Shown here piece by piece: positions 48,301 through 60,300 of a stretch of DNA of 64,000 bases (the first letter of the stretch is position 1; every line of letters begins with the position of its first letter). This stretch comes from Whitmania pigra (Eukaryota > Annelida > Clitellata > Hirudinida > Haemopidae). The notes below the pieces were generated by a model that did no database searches, was not told the DNA's origin, and saw only the letters and a program-made list of their open reading frames with translations. The position numbers and the translations under genes were made by a program. Where the stretch lies: assembly GCA_021613335.1 (NCBI GenBank), contig JAJTWR010000017.1, positions 17,501 to 81,500 on the forward strand, given 5' to 3'.

Positions 48301-51200
48301 TTAATAAAACAAGCATTATATAAATTTGCGATTTTAATGCAGCTAATTTTGTCAAGGCATTTTCTTTAGTTGTTGAGAAAAACTCTATTACTGATGACAT
48401 GGACATGGATGAGCCATTATGTGATATTTCTGAAGATCTTGTTGGCGAAAGTATAGCCGATTTGATTGAAAACGAACAAGATATTGATAATGCGGATGAT
48501 GTGCTTTTTTTGCCTCCTCATAAGCGCTGCGGTAATAATACCTTAAATCTTGTGGCTACTGTGGATGCAATGAAAGCAAGGGATAATCTGCAATACAAAC
48601 TACTTTATGGTAGATCAATGGCAAAGGTTGCATCATTATCAAACTCAGTTCATTGCAGTGTAAAAAATGCTGAGGTTGTACAGGACATTACGGGTTCAAC
48701 AATCACCACCTCTGCAGACAATGCGGCTCAGAACAGTGAATATGATGATTTATATGACTACATGGAAAGTGTACCAAACTCTTGTGATAATGAGGTAGCT
48801 GAACAGCTTAATGATTATTTATCAAACTCCGCAAGAAATGTACAAACTCTACTTAATTATCCAACTGTTTGTGCTGCATTCATCAAGCTTAATTCAACAT
48901 TACCAAGTTCGGCAGCAGTTGAAAGACTTTCTAGTGTAGCAGGGCAGGTTTTATGTAACAGACGATGTAAATTATCGGATAATCATGTTGACAGGATGAT
49001 ACAGGATGATTTTTTTAAGAGATCGCCTGAAACATCCACTGAATACTTCTGTTTTTGATTAATTTGGACAATAAAATGTTGTTGAAAATTGTAACTTCAT
49101 TTATATAGCGCCATACGAATAGCGTTTGTGTTATTGGTTGACACTTAATACTTTTATTAACTTAATACTTAATTATTTATATAGCGCTATATGCATAGAG
49201 TCAGAGGCGCTTCTTGTAACCATTTATATAGCGCTCCTTCCCAAGGGCGCTGGCGGCAGTGCAGGCTGGGTTTCGAACACGGCATTACGACTGTTGCCAT
49301 TACCGACGTATGCAGGCACGTAACCCATTCGGCTAACATGCACATAACAAATGTTACACTGGTGTAAATAAATATGCTAATAATTATGTTTTGTTCAATT
49401 GTCCAATAAATTAATTTTATCAAATGTCAATGGAAAAGTAGTTAACTACTATGCAAGTAGTTAAGGAGTAGTTACTAACTACTTTTTTAAGTAGTTAAAG
49501 CCCATCACTGAAAAGTACTTTATCCTATTTACATATTTTAATATAACATTTACATTTGTAAATTTTATTTCAATAAATGGTTCTAAGTACTTTATCTTGT
49601 TTCCATATTTTAATATGAAGGTTGCATTTGTAAATTTTTATTGCTCACTATAAATGGTTCTAAAGGAATCAGTCTATTTAACTTGTATTTAACTCAACCT
49701 GTCGTCGCAGTCATCACTTACCTCATCTTTTTAAAAACTTACACTGGAGACACTAAGCTTTTTGTTTGTTTGTGGTAATGCCACATCCAATAGAAATAAT
49801 ACGAATGCTTATTTTTAAGCCGTACTTTCATTTCAGATAGGCTGATGGCCTGCTGGTGGTTGATGATGAAGATCATTGTTTTGATTTTATTTGCTACTTT
49901 CCTTTACTCCTCTGAGGTTAATGCTCTATATAACTTGTAAACATTATGTTTTAGATTTTCTATCTGATGATTCTGTAGATCTGGAAAGTTGAATTATCAC
50001 TTTTTTTCAGCAATTCAATAAATCCCATAAAAATGCAAACTTTGCATCATGTTTCACAGGTGCTTTTTGATAAGATATTCCTCTCATATTTCTTGAAGCC
50101 TCTGTTCGTGTCTTCTGACGAATCAATTCGTGATTGGAGATTCAGATGGAGTGTAGACAGATATGTTAGTGAAGGCCAATGTTGCTTTGCGACAAGTAAT
50201 TCGTTCGTCCATTATGCATTTGTTTATTTTCAAGAGTTCTATTTATGGGTTGGTCTTCTCCTTGTTTCTCATCCTTATAAAGAAGTTTGTTGATGACTCC
50301 AAAGGAGGTAATCTTAGCTCCTCGAGGTTAATCACACTGGCATCCATAGCCATCTCTTCATGTGGTCTCCTTGTTAGTTGAGTTTTACTGATTAAATTAC
50401 AATAAGTCTTTAAATATTTAAGATAATGCTTACGCATTGCATTCTTTCAAGTGTTACGCTATCTTCACAAGTCTATGTCAAAGTAAGGACCAATGCAATG
50501 AAAGGCATTCATATATCGCCTTCATTCCTGTTAGTCAAATTGTTGAAACATTGTTGATTACCATTAATCCCTAATTTTAATTTGGATTGATTTTTGTCTT
50601 CAGATTCTGTGTTACATAATCTTGAGAAATACATTGGGCTGCATTAGAAAGAAATTCAGTGCCTTTTTTGCCTGGTTTGGCAAAATATCACTTGAGGTTT
50701 TGTTGCCACTTAATTACCATATATTCAATATTTTTTTAATTACCACATATTCAATATTTTGTTTAATTACCCTATATTTAATATTTTGTTTAATTTGAAG
50801 TTTGTCATTGTTTGGGAAACTATGTGACTATGTATAAGTTTATGATTTTATTTACTAGATCAATCATTATTTACTAAGCTAAGCTTGGGAGCATCCGAGT
50901 ATCTTTTCAAATTATCATTTCTCTCAGTGCTGTTAATATTAATTTGGTTTGCAGCTGTTCATAGCTCAGTATCATATATGGCTGGCTGCCGACACTCACG
51001 GAATACTGGTTCTCATTCCCTCTTACCCAGTCCTGAACATAATTATGACAAGCTTTGTATTTGTTTGTGTCGCTCATGAACTTAGGAAAATCACAAACTT
51101 TCTCACTCCCCTGTTCGTTCCACCCTCTAAATTTTCTCTGCTTCGCAACATTCTCCTAGTTTTTGTATTCACTGCGATCAGACACTTTCTGCCATTTTAA
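42395..51200 (+). CDS. CASD1: sialic acid 9-O-acetyltransferase (CASD1)
   Basis: Golgi membrane enzyme that transfers acetyl groups to sialic acid. Exons: 42395-42716, 42776-42872, 44809-44995, 45274-45378, 45593-45644, 45715-45786, 45865-45955, 46032-46108, 46304-47204, 47271-47379, 47447-47562, 47630-47723, 47813-47969, 49837-49916, 50060-50164, 50235-50372, 50452-50529, 50604-50696, 50955-51200; 1039 residues (human 797). Order: N-terminal extension, signal-anchor helix, [12 protein letters not shown], then the lumenal SGNH domain with catalytic Ser in GDSR (residue 164) and Asp/His in DGLHLP (about 375 and 378), a membrane helix, a long Cys-rich loop, and the multi-pass acyltransferase part ([43 protein letters not shown]). 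The extra length comes from the N-terminus and the loop in exon 9. Exon 7-8 junctions are the weakest. Confidence 0.94.
43226..43338 (+). mobile_element. LINE ORF2 C-terminal fragment in CASD1 intron 2
   Basis: Reads [20 protein letters not shown], then FTSLLNEYD and a stop: the WNxLPxxVV C-terminal block of CR1/L2-type non-LTR elements. It is 5'-truncated. The surrounding intron sequence to about 43,750 may belong to the same element. Confidence 0.75.
45112..45235. repeat. GTT/TTG-rich simple repeat
   Basis: A run of GTT triplets at 45118-45141 and degenerate GTTG-rich sequence up to 45235, in CASD1 intron 3. The cysteine- or valine-rich frames here are by-products of the repeat. Confidence 0.85.
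48196..48310 (+). mobile_element. tRNA-derived SINE, plus copy
   Basis: The tRNA-like head has an A box in GGCCTAACGGTTAAGGC and a B box in GGGGTTCAAACCCC. The CCCGC/GCGGG ends pair as an acceptor-like stem. The tail ATCATCTAGCTATGCAACGG then TTAATAAAAC is shared with the copy at 31110-31241. Because of the tail and the repetition it is a SINE, not a working tRNA gene. Confidence 0.88.
48399..49058 (+). pseudogene. internally deleted hAT transposase, 219-codon open frame
   Basis: The frame starts in an acidic region, passes the LPPHKRC...[11 protein letters not shown] block (mid-transposase in hAT proteins), and ends with the C-terminal signature [20 protein letters not shown] then RRCKLSD. 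The stretch that normally holds most of the RNase-H-like catalytic core is missing between them. It is still open over 660 bp, so it is fairly young or retained. Confidence 0.8.
49088..49343 (-). mobile_element. SINE with GCGCTATATAAATGG tail
   Basis: On the minus strand an A-box-like TTAGCCGAATGGGT and a B-box-like GTTCGAAACCC lie about 70 bp apart. They are followed by GCCCTTGGGAAGGAGCGCTA and TATAAATGG, with the tail motif repeated three times toward 49,088. Similar copies are at 30421, 53203 and 59541. Confidence 0.8.
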
Positions 51201-52631
51201 TTTCATTTTGCACATGTATTCCGTGTATCCACCCTTCAAAGTTTTGCGATTATTTTCTGGAGCTTCAAAATACATATTAGCAATGTTCCTCGCCAGATGT
51301 TGTGCAATGAATATAGCTCTCTTCTAAATCTCAGCAAACTGGTTAAACTCAATAAATGTTAATGAACAAAAATTAGTTGTCAGTGTTGTGTTGGAGATTT
51401 TCCTGTGAAGTTTTGTTTGGGTGTTGTCCCTAGGTGCTATGAACAATTGCCATAGCTATATCTTTGAAATGAATTTTGCACAAAATTGCTTTTTACTAAA
51501 ATAAAAACAAATTTAAGTATTTTGTGGTTTGTCACCTTAAATATCAAATTATACTGATACAGCATAGCTGCCAGAGTGATTTATCGGCCACCAAATACTA
51601 ATTTACAAACTTGTAATGAGGAATTAAGACTCCTGCTTGATTGTACAGTTTGACAATAAAGATGTGTTCTGGGTGATTTTAATATTTAAATGTAACTCTA
51701 TCATTGAAACTCACAGTTTAACAATTCCAGAACGCACCCATATATAATAATAATAATAATAATCACCATCATCATCATAATTCTTAACAATATTGATACA
51801 TGAATTAAACCTACTTAAGTACCAATTTATTGTTCTCTTCTTTCCGTCCTTTTATTAAAAGCATTTGATTTCTTTAATTGAAATCCATGCAATTCAGATT
51901 TCAATTCACTTATATATTAAATATTGACATAGTAGCATTAAATTAGAGCACCAATTTATAAAGAAGATCAGTACTTCCAAGTAACCAATTCAGATAAAAT
52001 AATAGTATTAAAGTAATCCTGATTATTTTTGTGGAAAGTATACCCTCTTATACCACACTCAAGTTTCCCGATCAAAAAGAAATGGGGGCTCCTAGGAACG
52101 ACAGCCTTCATCAATTACATCAATTTGCTGATGGAAATGCAAACAATGGTCATGATCATAATGTTACAGTTTTTTTTTTAAATCTGGGTGGCATCCTGCT
52201 GCCCAGTGGTTCAAATCAAATGAAAGTACTGTTCATGAAACATTCTCAAGCTAGAAAAGCAAAATTATTAATAAAATCCTCAATGTCTTGGAAGATGTTA
52301 TCTAAAATGCGTGTGTCCGTCTCGAACGGTTTTACCGAGCAATTCCCTGAATCAACAAAATGTTTTTTAATTATGTCCTACATATCTATTTGGCTCAAAT
52401 TGAAAATATTTTTGTATTTAAATGTTCAATTTATAGATAATAATAACGCTTTATTATTACATCTTTCTTGCTATAAAATTAATCTCTTTAGGTTTGGACA
52501 TCACTTCTTTTTGCATTTCAGATAACTTTTATATAAAAAGTATAGGGAAATGAAAGTAATTACGGTTAAAAGGAAGACAGACTAGTGTTTCATAATCACT
52601 CAAGTAACCACTCAAATAAGAATAAGCTTTT
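51201..52631. other. CASD1 3' region and spacer
   Basis: AATAAA at 51351-51356 is a likely poly(A) signal for CASD1. A TAA/CAT microsatellite lies at 51747-51780. A 164-codon plus frame at 52031-52525 opens with GTG, has no recognisable domain and is not supported by neighbouring exons. Confidence 0.5.
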
Positions 52632-54282
52632 TTATTGGTTAGTATCCATTTTGGATTTGAGATGTTCAGTGATTGTATTGAAAGGATCTGCTTTAAACAT
52701 CGGATGGTTGAGGACAGTCTGGAAAAAGTCAACTCCTTCAAGCCTAAAAAGAGTTAAAATGCATCAAAATTCATTTCTCTTCCATTTTAGAGTTCAATGA
52801 GGACATTGGTATTAGCACTTACATCTGCTTTTGTAACTTCTTTTGTTTTGGCACACTTCTTGGCTTAGCCTCCCTTAAAAGTGATTTAACAATGTACTAG
52901 TAATAAAATAAATAATATTAATAAATGTTAGAATACTCAACTGTTTTCTTTTAGCAATTTTCGAGTTGTTGATCCAGTCGACCACAGGCAGCGCATCAAT
53001 TAGAGGTTTCATGTCCCCTGTGACTGGAGTTTTTTGTCTTTTTTCTGCATCTTTAATTTCTTTCAAGTGGCTTTCAATTACCCCAACCTCTTGCAAAGGC
53101 AATAAAATCAACTTTTTTAATGTGTAATTAATAGTAATAGCACGTTTATTTATAAACATGTATTTAATAATAAAGTACCATAAGCATAAGTGCCAGGAGT
53201 GCTCAACCATTTGCATGGCGCCTCATCCTAGAGGCGCTTTGAGCAAGCTGGGTTGCGAACACAACACTTACCGACCGTTGCTTTTACCATCATTCCCAGG
53301 AACACTACCCTCTGAGCCAACTTGCATGCCATACGATATGAATTAAACAAAAAGATAGTTCAATCGGTTCATATTTTCTACTTACTCTTCCTCCACACTT
53401 CATGCTTCAACTTTTGAATATCTTTCTTTTTAAGTTTTAGGCCTTTCAATGATTTGCTTGTAACAAAACTTCTGGTATCAAAATCTAAGTCTTTTGGAGA
53501 TTGTCCATTTGTAGCACCTAACTGACTTTTTACAGCAATCTCAATATCATTTGTCAGCATGTGTTCATCTATATCCAGCTTGTCAAAAATTGACTTTGAG
53601 GATATCATTGACCTTCCACTAACTGATGCAGAATATTGTCTTGTAGCCTGGCATTCAATATGTTTATAAATGGATGAAGAAATGGTATTGCATTAATAAA
53701 ATAGAAAGAACATTGAACAGAAAATATTAAAAATAGGATGTCTCATTATTAATGATAATGACTATTACAATAATGGAAAATGAAGCAACTAATTCCTTTA
53801 TTCCAGCTGATTTCTGTGCTTACAGTTACAATGATTCACAATTTAAGAGAAATTGAATGAAATCATTTGCAACACTTGAATTTAATGCAACTTGAATCAT
53901 GTCTCTAGGTCATATAGAAAGACTTCAGAAAACTTAAAATATAGATTTTTAGCCTAAAAGTGGTTTAGAGAACTACGGAATAAATTAGATAATATAAATA
54001 TCCAAGCAAATACAGTAGATAAATTTAAGACAGACCACTATAAATAATTGTGCTATGTTGGTTTATCTCTTACATAAATTTTACGCATTTATCACCGCCT
54101 AGCCTAAGCCGAATAAATTATTAACGTTTGGCTCATTCACTAACTGGACCTGGGCAAATATTTAATAAATCTTTTCTTACCGTTGATGGACAAAGAGACA
54201 TGGTTTCCAATTTTGAATCAGCCGAAATGGCGTTATTTCTCTTTGCGTTAAGCTTTTGCCTTGGTGTTTTAAACTTGCCCAT
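52632..54282 (-). CDS. SLX9: SLX9 ribosome biogenesis factor (FAM207A family)
   Basis: Small nucleolar protein of 40S pre-ribosome assembly and export. Exons in coding order: 54181-54282, 53386-53647, 52942-53089, 52823-52873, 52632-52743; 224 residues (human 230). It starts MGKFKTPRQKLNAKRN, is rich in Lys, and has the family runs LKKKDIQKLKHEVWRKK, EKRQKTPVTGDMKPLIDALP and, near the end, FFQTVLNHPMFKADPFNTI followed by a last helix. All junction phases agree. It is divergent from TPGS1 with a spacer of about 170 bp. The stop codon TAA lies inside an AATAAA on the coding strand. Confidence 0.92.
53203..53331 (-). mobile_element. SINE copy in SLX9 intron 2
   Basis: Diverged copy of the family at 49088. 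It keeps the AACCATTT...GGCGC tail region, GCTGGGTTGCGAACAC (mirror of the B box) and TGAGCCAACTTGCATG (mirror of the A box). Confidence 0.7.
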
Positions 54283-54453
54283 CTTCGCAATCGCTTTCTA
54301 ATCTGATGCAAACCTAGTTTAACAACCCAGGTCGAGCGATAACAAACAACAACATGCGAATTACCTAAATAACATTTAACTTTCAAAAGTTCTTTGCTTG
54401 ATGAATCTTTGCTCTTTTTTCTTTGATGAATGTAGAGTCTATGACAACCGGGT
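54283..54453. promoter_or_regulatory. divergent promoter region between SLX9 and TPGS1
   Basis: Only 171 bp separate the two opposed start codons. Both 5' UTRs and core promoters must fit here, which suggests a shared bidirectional promoter. No specific motif is claimed. Confidence 0.6.
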
Positions 54454-56156
54454 ATGGCATGCGATAAACAAAAAGGAATGGAGAAACTTGAAAGTGATAT
54501 ACATTTTTTAGGTAGGAACATTAATTTATTGTATTGCTTTATTGACGCTTATTCCATACGCTTAATTTTCGCAGACAAATGTGGTGCATCCAATTCTCTT
54601 AAAGACATTATTTTGGAGCTAGCGCAGGTTCAGCCCCAGGATTCAATAAGTTTCATAATTGATTAGTAAGCGTTTATATTTTGACGTATTAATATAAATT
54701 TTTTACTTTGAAATCCTTGATACATGATATATCTTTTAACAGCTTTAACTCGTTGCGTGAAAAAGCTGACTGTTTTCAGCAGGCGGAAAGACATTTGAAA
54801 GCACTTGCTAGTGATCGAAGCAATCTTTCTCAAAAAATACAACTTTCATTTGAATGTCTTACAAAAAGCGCTCGAGGTAATTTGATGATCGTATTCTTTA
54901 AATATGAGAAATGATAAGGAGGTAATATTAGCAGAAGATCCTTCAATGTGTGTTGGTAAAAGAAGCAACTGCATTACTGGAAAGTTGATGTCGGAATTTG
55001 TTAATTATTTTGCCAGGTATTTGTTATCCTAACATATTCATTTGATATATTTGGATAGAGCATCAATTTAATATATAAAGTCATTTTTGTAAGTATTTAT
55101 TTTGCAGCAAGATGATACCTCAGCATGTTCGTGATATCTTAATGAGGAAAGTACAGTTCAGGATCTCTGATGCAGTCCCAATCCAGATATTCAGTTTCAC
55201 TATTTTTTTCATCTATTATCTCAGAGGTGTCACAAACTATTTTACAAAATTTAAAGCTTGATAGCCTGGATTTCACAATTTTATTATCTCTTATTGCGAA
55301 CCTTCTTAAATATTTATTTGCTTTGCACAGCCAGAGTCTTGAGACAATTCCTTGATACATGACATATTATTTAACAGATGTGGTAGAACTTTCACAAACT
55401 ATTTATAACAACGAAACGTTGAAGAACGACAGTGAAAAGGTCAGTGCCAGTGCATGTCATGCCATCAATAGGCAACTAAAATATGCCTTATCCAAGTCAA
55501 AGGGCCTCGAAGAGTAAGTCAACACACTAAAATTAGAACATTGAAATTGTATAATTAATTCATCCATTTCGCTACGGATGATATTGACAAATGCTCTGCA
55601 GGTTTCTAGAGAGTCTCCTCACGCTGTCACCCGATCATCTGCAAGTTGCGGTGTCCAAGGTTACCAAAATGTTTGCTAATTGAACAACGACATTACGATT
55701 TGAATTGGTAACTTTTGTCCACACTGATCAGTATGGATATTTTTGTTCTTATTTTATTACCAGGCTCGAGCAAAAAGTGAATCGGACTGCACCATGACTT
55801 GTGATGATTTCACCAGGAACGTATGCACCCTTCTTTTGGGGCAGGTGAGCTTTGATATGACTGATGCCATTTTAGCCAGGAAAAGCACTGCCTAGCTTCA
55901 GATAATTTAATTGCATTTCCAACACATTTTATGAAGATTAGCAAACCTTTGTTGACTTTTTCCTTTTAGAATCTTTACGAAACATTTTCGTTAACTTTTA
56001 ATGATTGTGCCAGACAAGTGATAAGATGTACATTATTAAACTAACTTTTTTCATGAACACAAAAGTCGTTATGACTTGTTTGCTTTGATTGAAATGTTAT
56101 TCTTTTATATAAAACAAGTGATTTCAATTAATTTGCAGATGGAAACATTGGAGTGA
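54454..56156 (+). CDS. TPGS1: tubulin polyglutamylase complex subunit 1
   Basis: Subunit of the TTLL1 polyglutamylase complex that adds glutamate side chains to tubulin, needed for cilia and neurites. Exons: 54454-54511, 54575-54665, 54743-54876, 54935-55016, 55108-55226, 55378-55513, 55602-55659, 55764-55844, 56139-56156; 258 residues (human 290). Family landmarks: a docking-type segment SLKDIILELAQVQPQDSISF, then QKIQLSFECL, ILMRKVQFRISDAVPIQIF and near the end TMTCDDFTRNVCTLLLGQ, all in the order seen in the human protein. The last exon encodes only MetGluThrLeuGlu and the stop. AATAAA follows at 56197-56202. A family with so few members recognised by eye leaves slight doubt, but the order of matches is consistent. 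Confidence 0.9.
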
Positions 56157-56626
56157 ACAGAAGAACTACTGTTACAACGTGAAATGTATTTTATGCAATA
56201 AACGTAACCATGATGAAACATATAGCAATGCTTGGATCACCAAAATGTAGCGACTTTGTGGCATGCCGTCTTACACTTGCCAATCTCGAATGAGAACTGG
56301 AATTCATGACAACAAATTTGTCGAGAAGTGCACAAATCCCGTTCGTGCTAGGATATCTATAGGGGTTACAAGCTGAGTTAAGGACAATCGAGACCAAATA
56401 TTTCCATGCAAAGTACTCATTAATTCAAATTCACAAATTTCCAAAAATATTTTTAAGTTTGGAAAAAAACAATTTTGATAAAGATGGGTCGAATTGATGA
56501 ACACACTTTAAAAAGTTACAGATAATAGATGCTACCTGAAAATTTGATTTATTAGATGTAATTTAGTATGACAGAAGAACCATTCTCCAAGATTAACGAA
56601 GATGCGATGTCTTGGTGCTCTTCAAG
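56157..56626. other. convergent 3' ends of TPGS1 and RALGAPA
   Basis: Contains the TPGS1 poly(A) signal at 56197-56202 and, on the minus strand, an AATAAA (TTTATT at 56548-56553) about 75 bp past the RALGAPA stop codon. The middle has no feature. Confidence 0.6.
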
Positions 56627-57333
56627 TCAGCTTTGGTTGTGCTTCTTGTTGGGATGTTTCTTGGCTTTGGGTGTAGAGAGTTTTCTTTGCAGGGTTGATG
56701 GGGCATCTGAATGAAACATTTATTGAAATCAAGCAGCTGTCACTGTCATGACAAGATCAACAAAACATTTGTTTAATTGAGCTTGCTAATAAATTTTAAA
56801 TAATTCTACTGATATTTCTATGTGTTTGTTTATGTACTCTTTGTCTGTATTCTTTATATGTATCATGCTAAGCATCATCAATGAAATAAACAATAAATAA
56901 ACTGACTCAGAAGACCTTAGAATTAATTAAGCTGTGTAAATGGTTTGATGGTTATGGTGTGCCTACTTATGATCCAGCTATACAGCATCAAAAAGATTGA
57001 TTGAATATAAATCTGAGTTTTTATATAAAACAAGGTGTCATGGAGATGCTTTGATTTAAAATATTTAATGCCAGGGCTTGAGGGATGAAAATGGCCTCCC
57101 AATTGTCCTCTAAGCAGGATCCTTGATCTCTTGAATGTAGAATGAAGAATGGCTAACCTTTTGGAGTTCTTGAATCCTGAGAGGGGGCTGCACTCTGATC
57201 ACCGAGTGATTCGTTAATTGCCAAATTCATAAACTCTGAAAAATTAGAATAAATTCAACTTGTATTAAAGTTGCTTTTGAAAATTTGGGTCTACTTTGAG
57301 AATTTTGAGCTTTTTTAATGAATAATAATAATG

Positions 57334-57365
<32 letters not shown>

Positions 57366-60300
57366 TAACAATAACAATAATAATTAACAATAGGCTAGTT
57401 TTCAATCAACCCCCAAAATAAACTGACACCATTTTTTTCTTGTCAATTTAAAAGTCTTTGATGTATAAATCAGAATGTGGAGCAAATGCCACAACTACAT
57501 GAATTCCTACATTGGAGGTGTTTTTTGTTCTGATCATATTAAGATAATATTATTATAGCAAACCACAATAGGTTAAAGTGAACAGTTAACAGGAATAAAG
57601 GAGCATCAATTCGAACTTGTGCATTTATTAGATGACAAACCTTTCTGATAACCAGGAATGATCATTTCAAATGAAAAGTCTTCAAAAGTTGTTAGACTTC
57701 TGTACTGCTTGGCAATGTTCATAATTTGGTTGTATCTACTTTCATAACTGAATAAGTAATGAACAACTGAGATAATAACAATAATAAACTTAAGTATAAT
57801 TTAAAATGATATTGGCTCGTAAGTCATAAAATAATTGCAAAAATTAAATAAAATTATATTTAATATAATTATTTTCAAGTTACTTATTTTTAAGTTACTT
57901 ACAGATTAATTAAAATTATGACACATTATTTAAAAAATCCAATATATATGTACATACATCTGTAAATCTAGTACATGTGAATTCAATAAAGATGCACATA
58001 ATACACATAAGGCTTCAGCACTACATTTAAATTTGTCACAACTTAAAAAAGTGATTCAGTTAAAAAGAAAATATTATTATAAATTGATCAATGTCATATG
58101 ATTGATAATTCAGGGCCTCACTGAGTCTGATAGTGATCCTTGAGAGTCCTTAGAGCATTTCCTGCATTAACAGCTGTTGCTCTGACCAAACCAGCCAATA
58201 CTTCTGAACTGACAATGGCTTCATCAAATAATGGACCAAAGTGGGGCACCTAAACATATCAAATTATCCTTTGTATAGGCTTTACTAACTTGAAAATTTG
58301 AGAAATATTTCAATAAATCACCCCCGGTTTCTGTTTGATTTGGACTCTGAACAATCCCGACTCGAGCGGATAAATGACGACGAGAACGTCTCCAAAATCG
58401 GTGGGAATGATTCCGTGCCTGTAGTCTCGGGAGTGCTCGGACCATATGATGTGGACCTCATCATTGCCTAGGTGCCTCAACTGTAAATTCATTTTAATGC
58501 TTCAAAGAACTGGTATTGGATGTGATCAAAAATAATGATTAATTTTTAAAACATTGTGAATGGCTGACCTTTTTTAGCTTGTCTTCATCACTTGCACCTG
58601 GCATGAGAGTGGAAACATGGAAGAGGATCTCCTTAGTGGAAGTTCTGTAGTAAGGAGCCCATTCCCCCGTACTGCCGTTACTCTGAAGACCTCCCATGAA
58701 GCCCTGATGCGTTCTTAGATTTACCTAATGTTATTCAAGCAGTCAATTAAATAGAGAATGCATTGCAATATGACATCATACAATGTAACAATTGTGGCTG
58801 ACTCCAAAAAAAAACCATTTAAGTGATTAAAAAACAATCATTACGCTAAGATTGAGAAGAGCAGCCAAATCCTAATTAAAAGTAAAATTGGTTACACTTG
58901 CAAAACAATTTGGTCCTGCAACTAATGAAGGCTGAATGAAATAAGTAACTAAATCTTAAGAAAATAAAATGATGTTAAACAAAGTTCTGAAGTCGTAATC
59001 CAAACGATTCGAACAAGATTTCTCACCAAGCAACCGAGCGACTTGACAAATGAATTGAACTTCTGGCTGCCTTCCTGATTGGAAAGGATGCTCATCTTAT
59101 CCTCCTGACCTGGACCAACATATAGGACTGCCACTTTGTGGGTTTCTTGGCTGTTGTCAAGCAGGTATAAAAATGCATAATGGTTAGGCTGAAACTAAAA
59201 TCAAAAGGATAATAAATTCTTACCATCGCTGTGTGTCCAGGTGCTTCAACTCTCGAAGAAAACGTTCATTCTTGCGAACCAGATCAAAATGAGATCTAAA
59301 AGAAAATATGGTTTAAAAAAACAACACTAAGTTTCCATGGTCAATGAAAAACATCGAATTATAATCATCGGGTCATGCGAACCTTCTTTCCCATGAAAAG
59401 CTGCCGAAACTGTTGAAGAGTCGTCTAAAGAGCAGAAATTCCGGTTGAGATCGACTTGGAATGGAGTGACTGGCAGCACTTGCTCGACTGGAATGAGAAA
59501 TGTTAAAGAAATGAGCTCAATTACAAACACCACTGCTAGTAATTGCACTTCATTTATGTAGTGCCACATGAACAGCATCAAAGATGGATCATAATTTGGG
59601 AAAGGGGCAACCATTTATATAGCATTCCCTTCCAAGAGCACCTGTGGCAGCGCAGGCTGGGTTCGGAACACAACACATCACGACTGTTATGATTGTTATT
59701 ACTGCCACGTGCCGGAATGTGACCCATTCGGTCAACCTGAACACTACTGAAGCAGAAGTCCATGGACTTAACACACTCTTTAATGTAATTGTAATATCCT
59801 TATGCAGCATATAAATTGACTATTATTAACATATCATCCTAAAATGGATCACCTAAACTCATTCTTGCTGCTTTGAGAATGGAGGTATTTATTAACTTCT
59901 TGGCACTGTTGTTCTATCGTTTGTGACAATTGATCTTCAACAGGCAGTGAGATTTGACCAGGTGGTCCCCATGGAATGTTGAGTTGTCGACTCGGATCAA
60001 AAAGACATTCGGGACTCACTTGACCGATGTAGTTGAGGGTCTGCGTGTCGAAGGTAATTAACATGAATTAAGGATCACAATTGAAGAAGGATCTGTAGAA
60101 TTCACATTTTGAACTCACTGAATCGAGAAAATCTTCAGAGTGCCACGGCTGGGCGGACAACTTTTGAGTGACTAAATGAGTGGAAGAAAAGAATGAAAAG
60201 GAGGAAACCATGGAGGTTGGAAGAGGCAAAGAAAAGGTGTTGAGGAACTGCTGTGAAAAAGTTGATGGCTTGTATTTCTCACGCTGGATGGGTTCACTGG

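Larger units (their letters stand above)
48174..49510 (+). mobile_element. composite hAT transposon in CASD1 intron 13
   Basis: The left terminus CAGTGATGGGTAGTT and the inverted right terminus CAGTGATGGG are flanked by the exact 8-bp duplication AAAAGTAC (48166-48173 and 49511-49518). It carries a hAT-derived open frame and two SINE insertions, one near each end. The right subterminal region is a series of GTAGTTA motifs. Confidence 0.95.

Noticed and set aside
50165..50293. Read-through of CASD1 exon 15 into the following frame
   Set aside because: That frame loses the membrane-helix similarity. An intron 50165-50234 (GT...AG) restores it in phase.
52031..52525. 164-codon open frame between CASD1 and SLX9
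   Set aside because: It opens with GTG, has no recognised domain, signal or splice partners, and lies in AT-rich spacer. Length alone is not enough.
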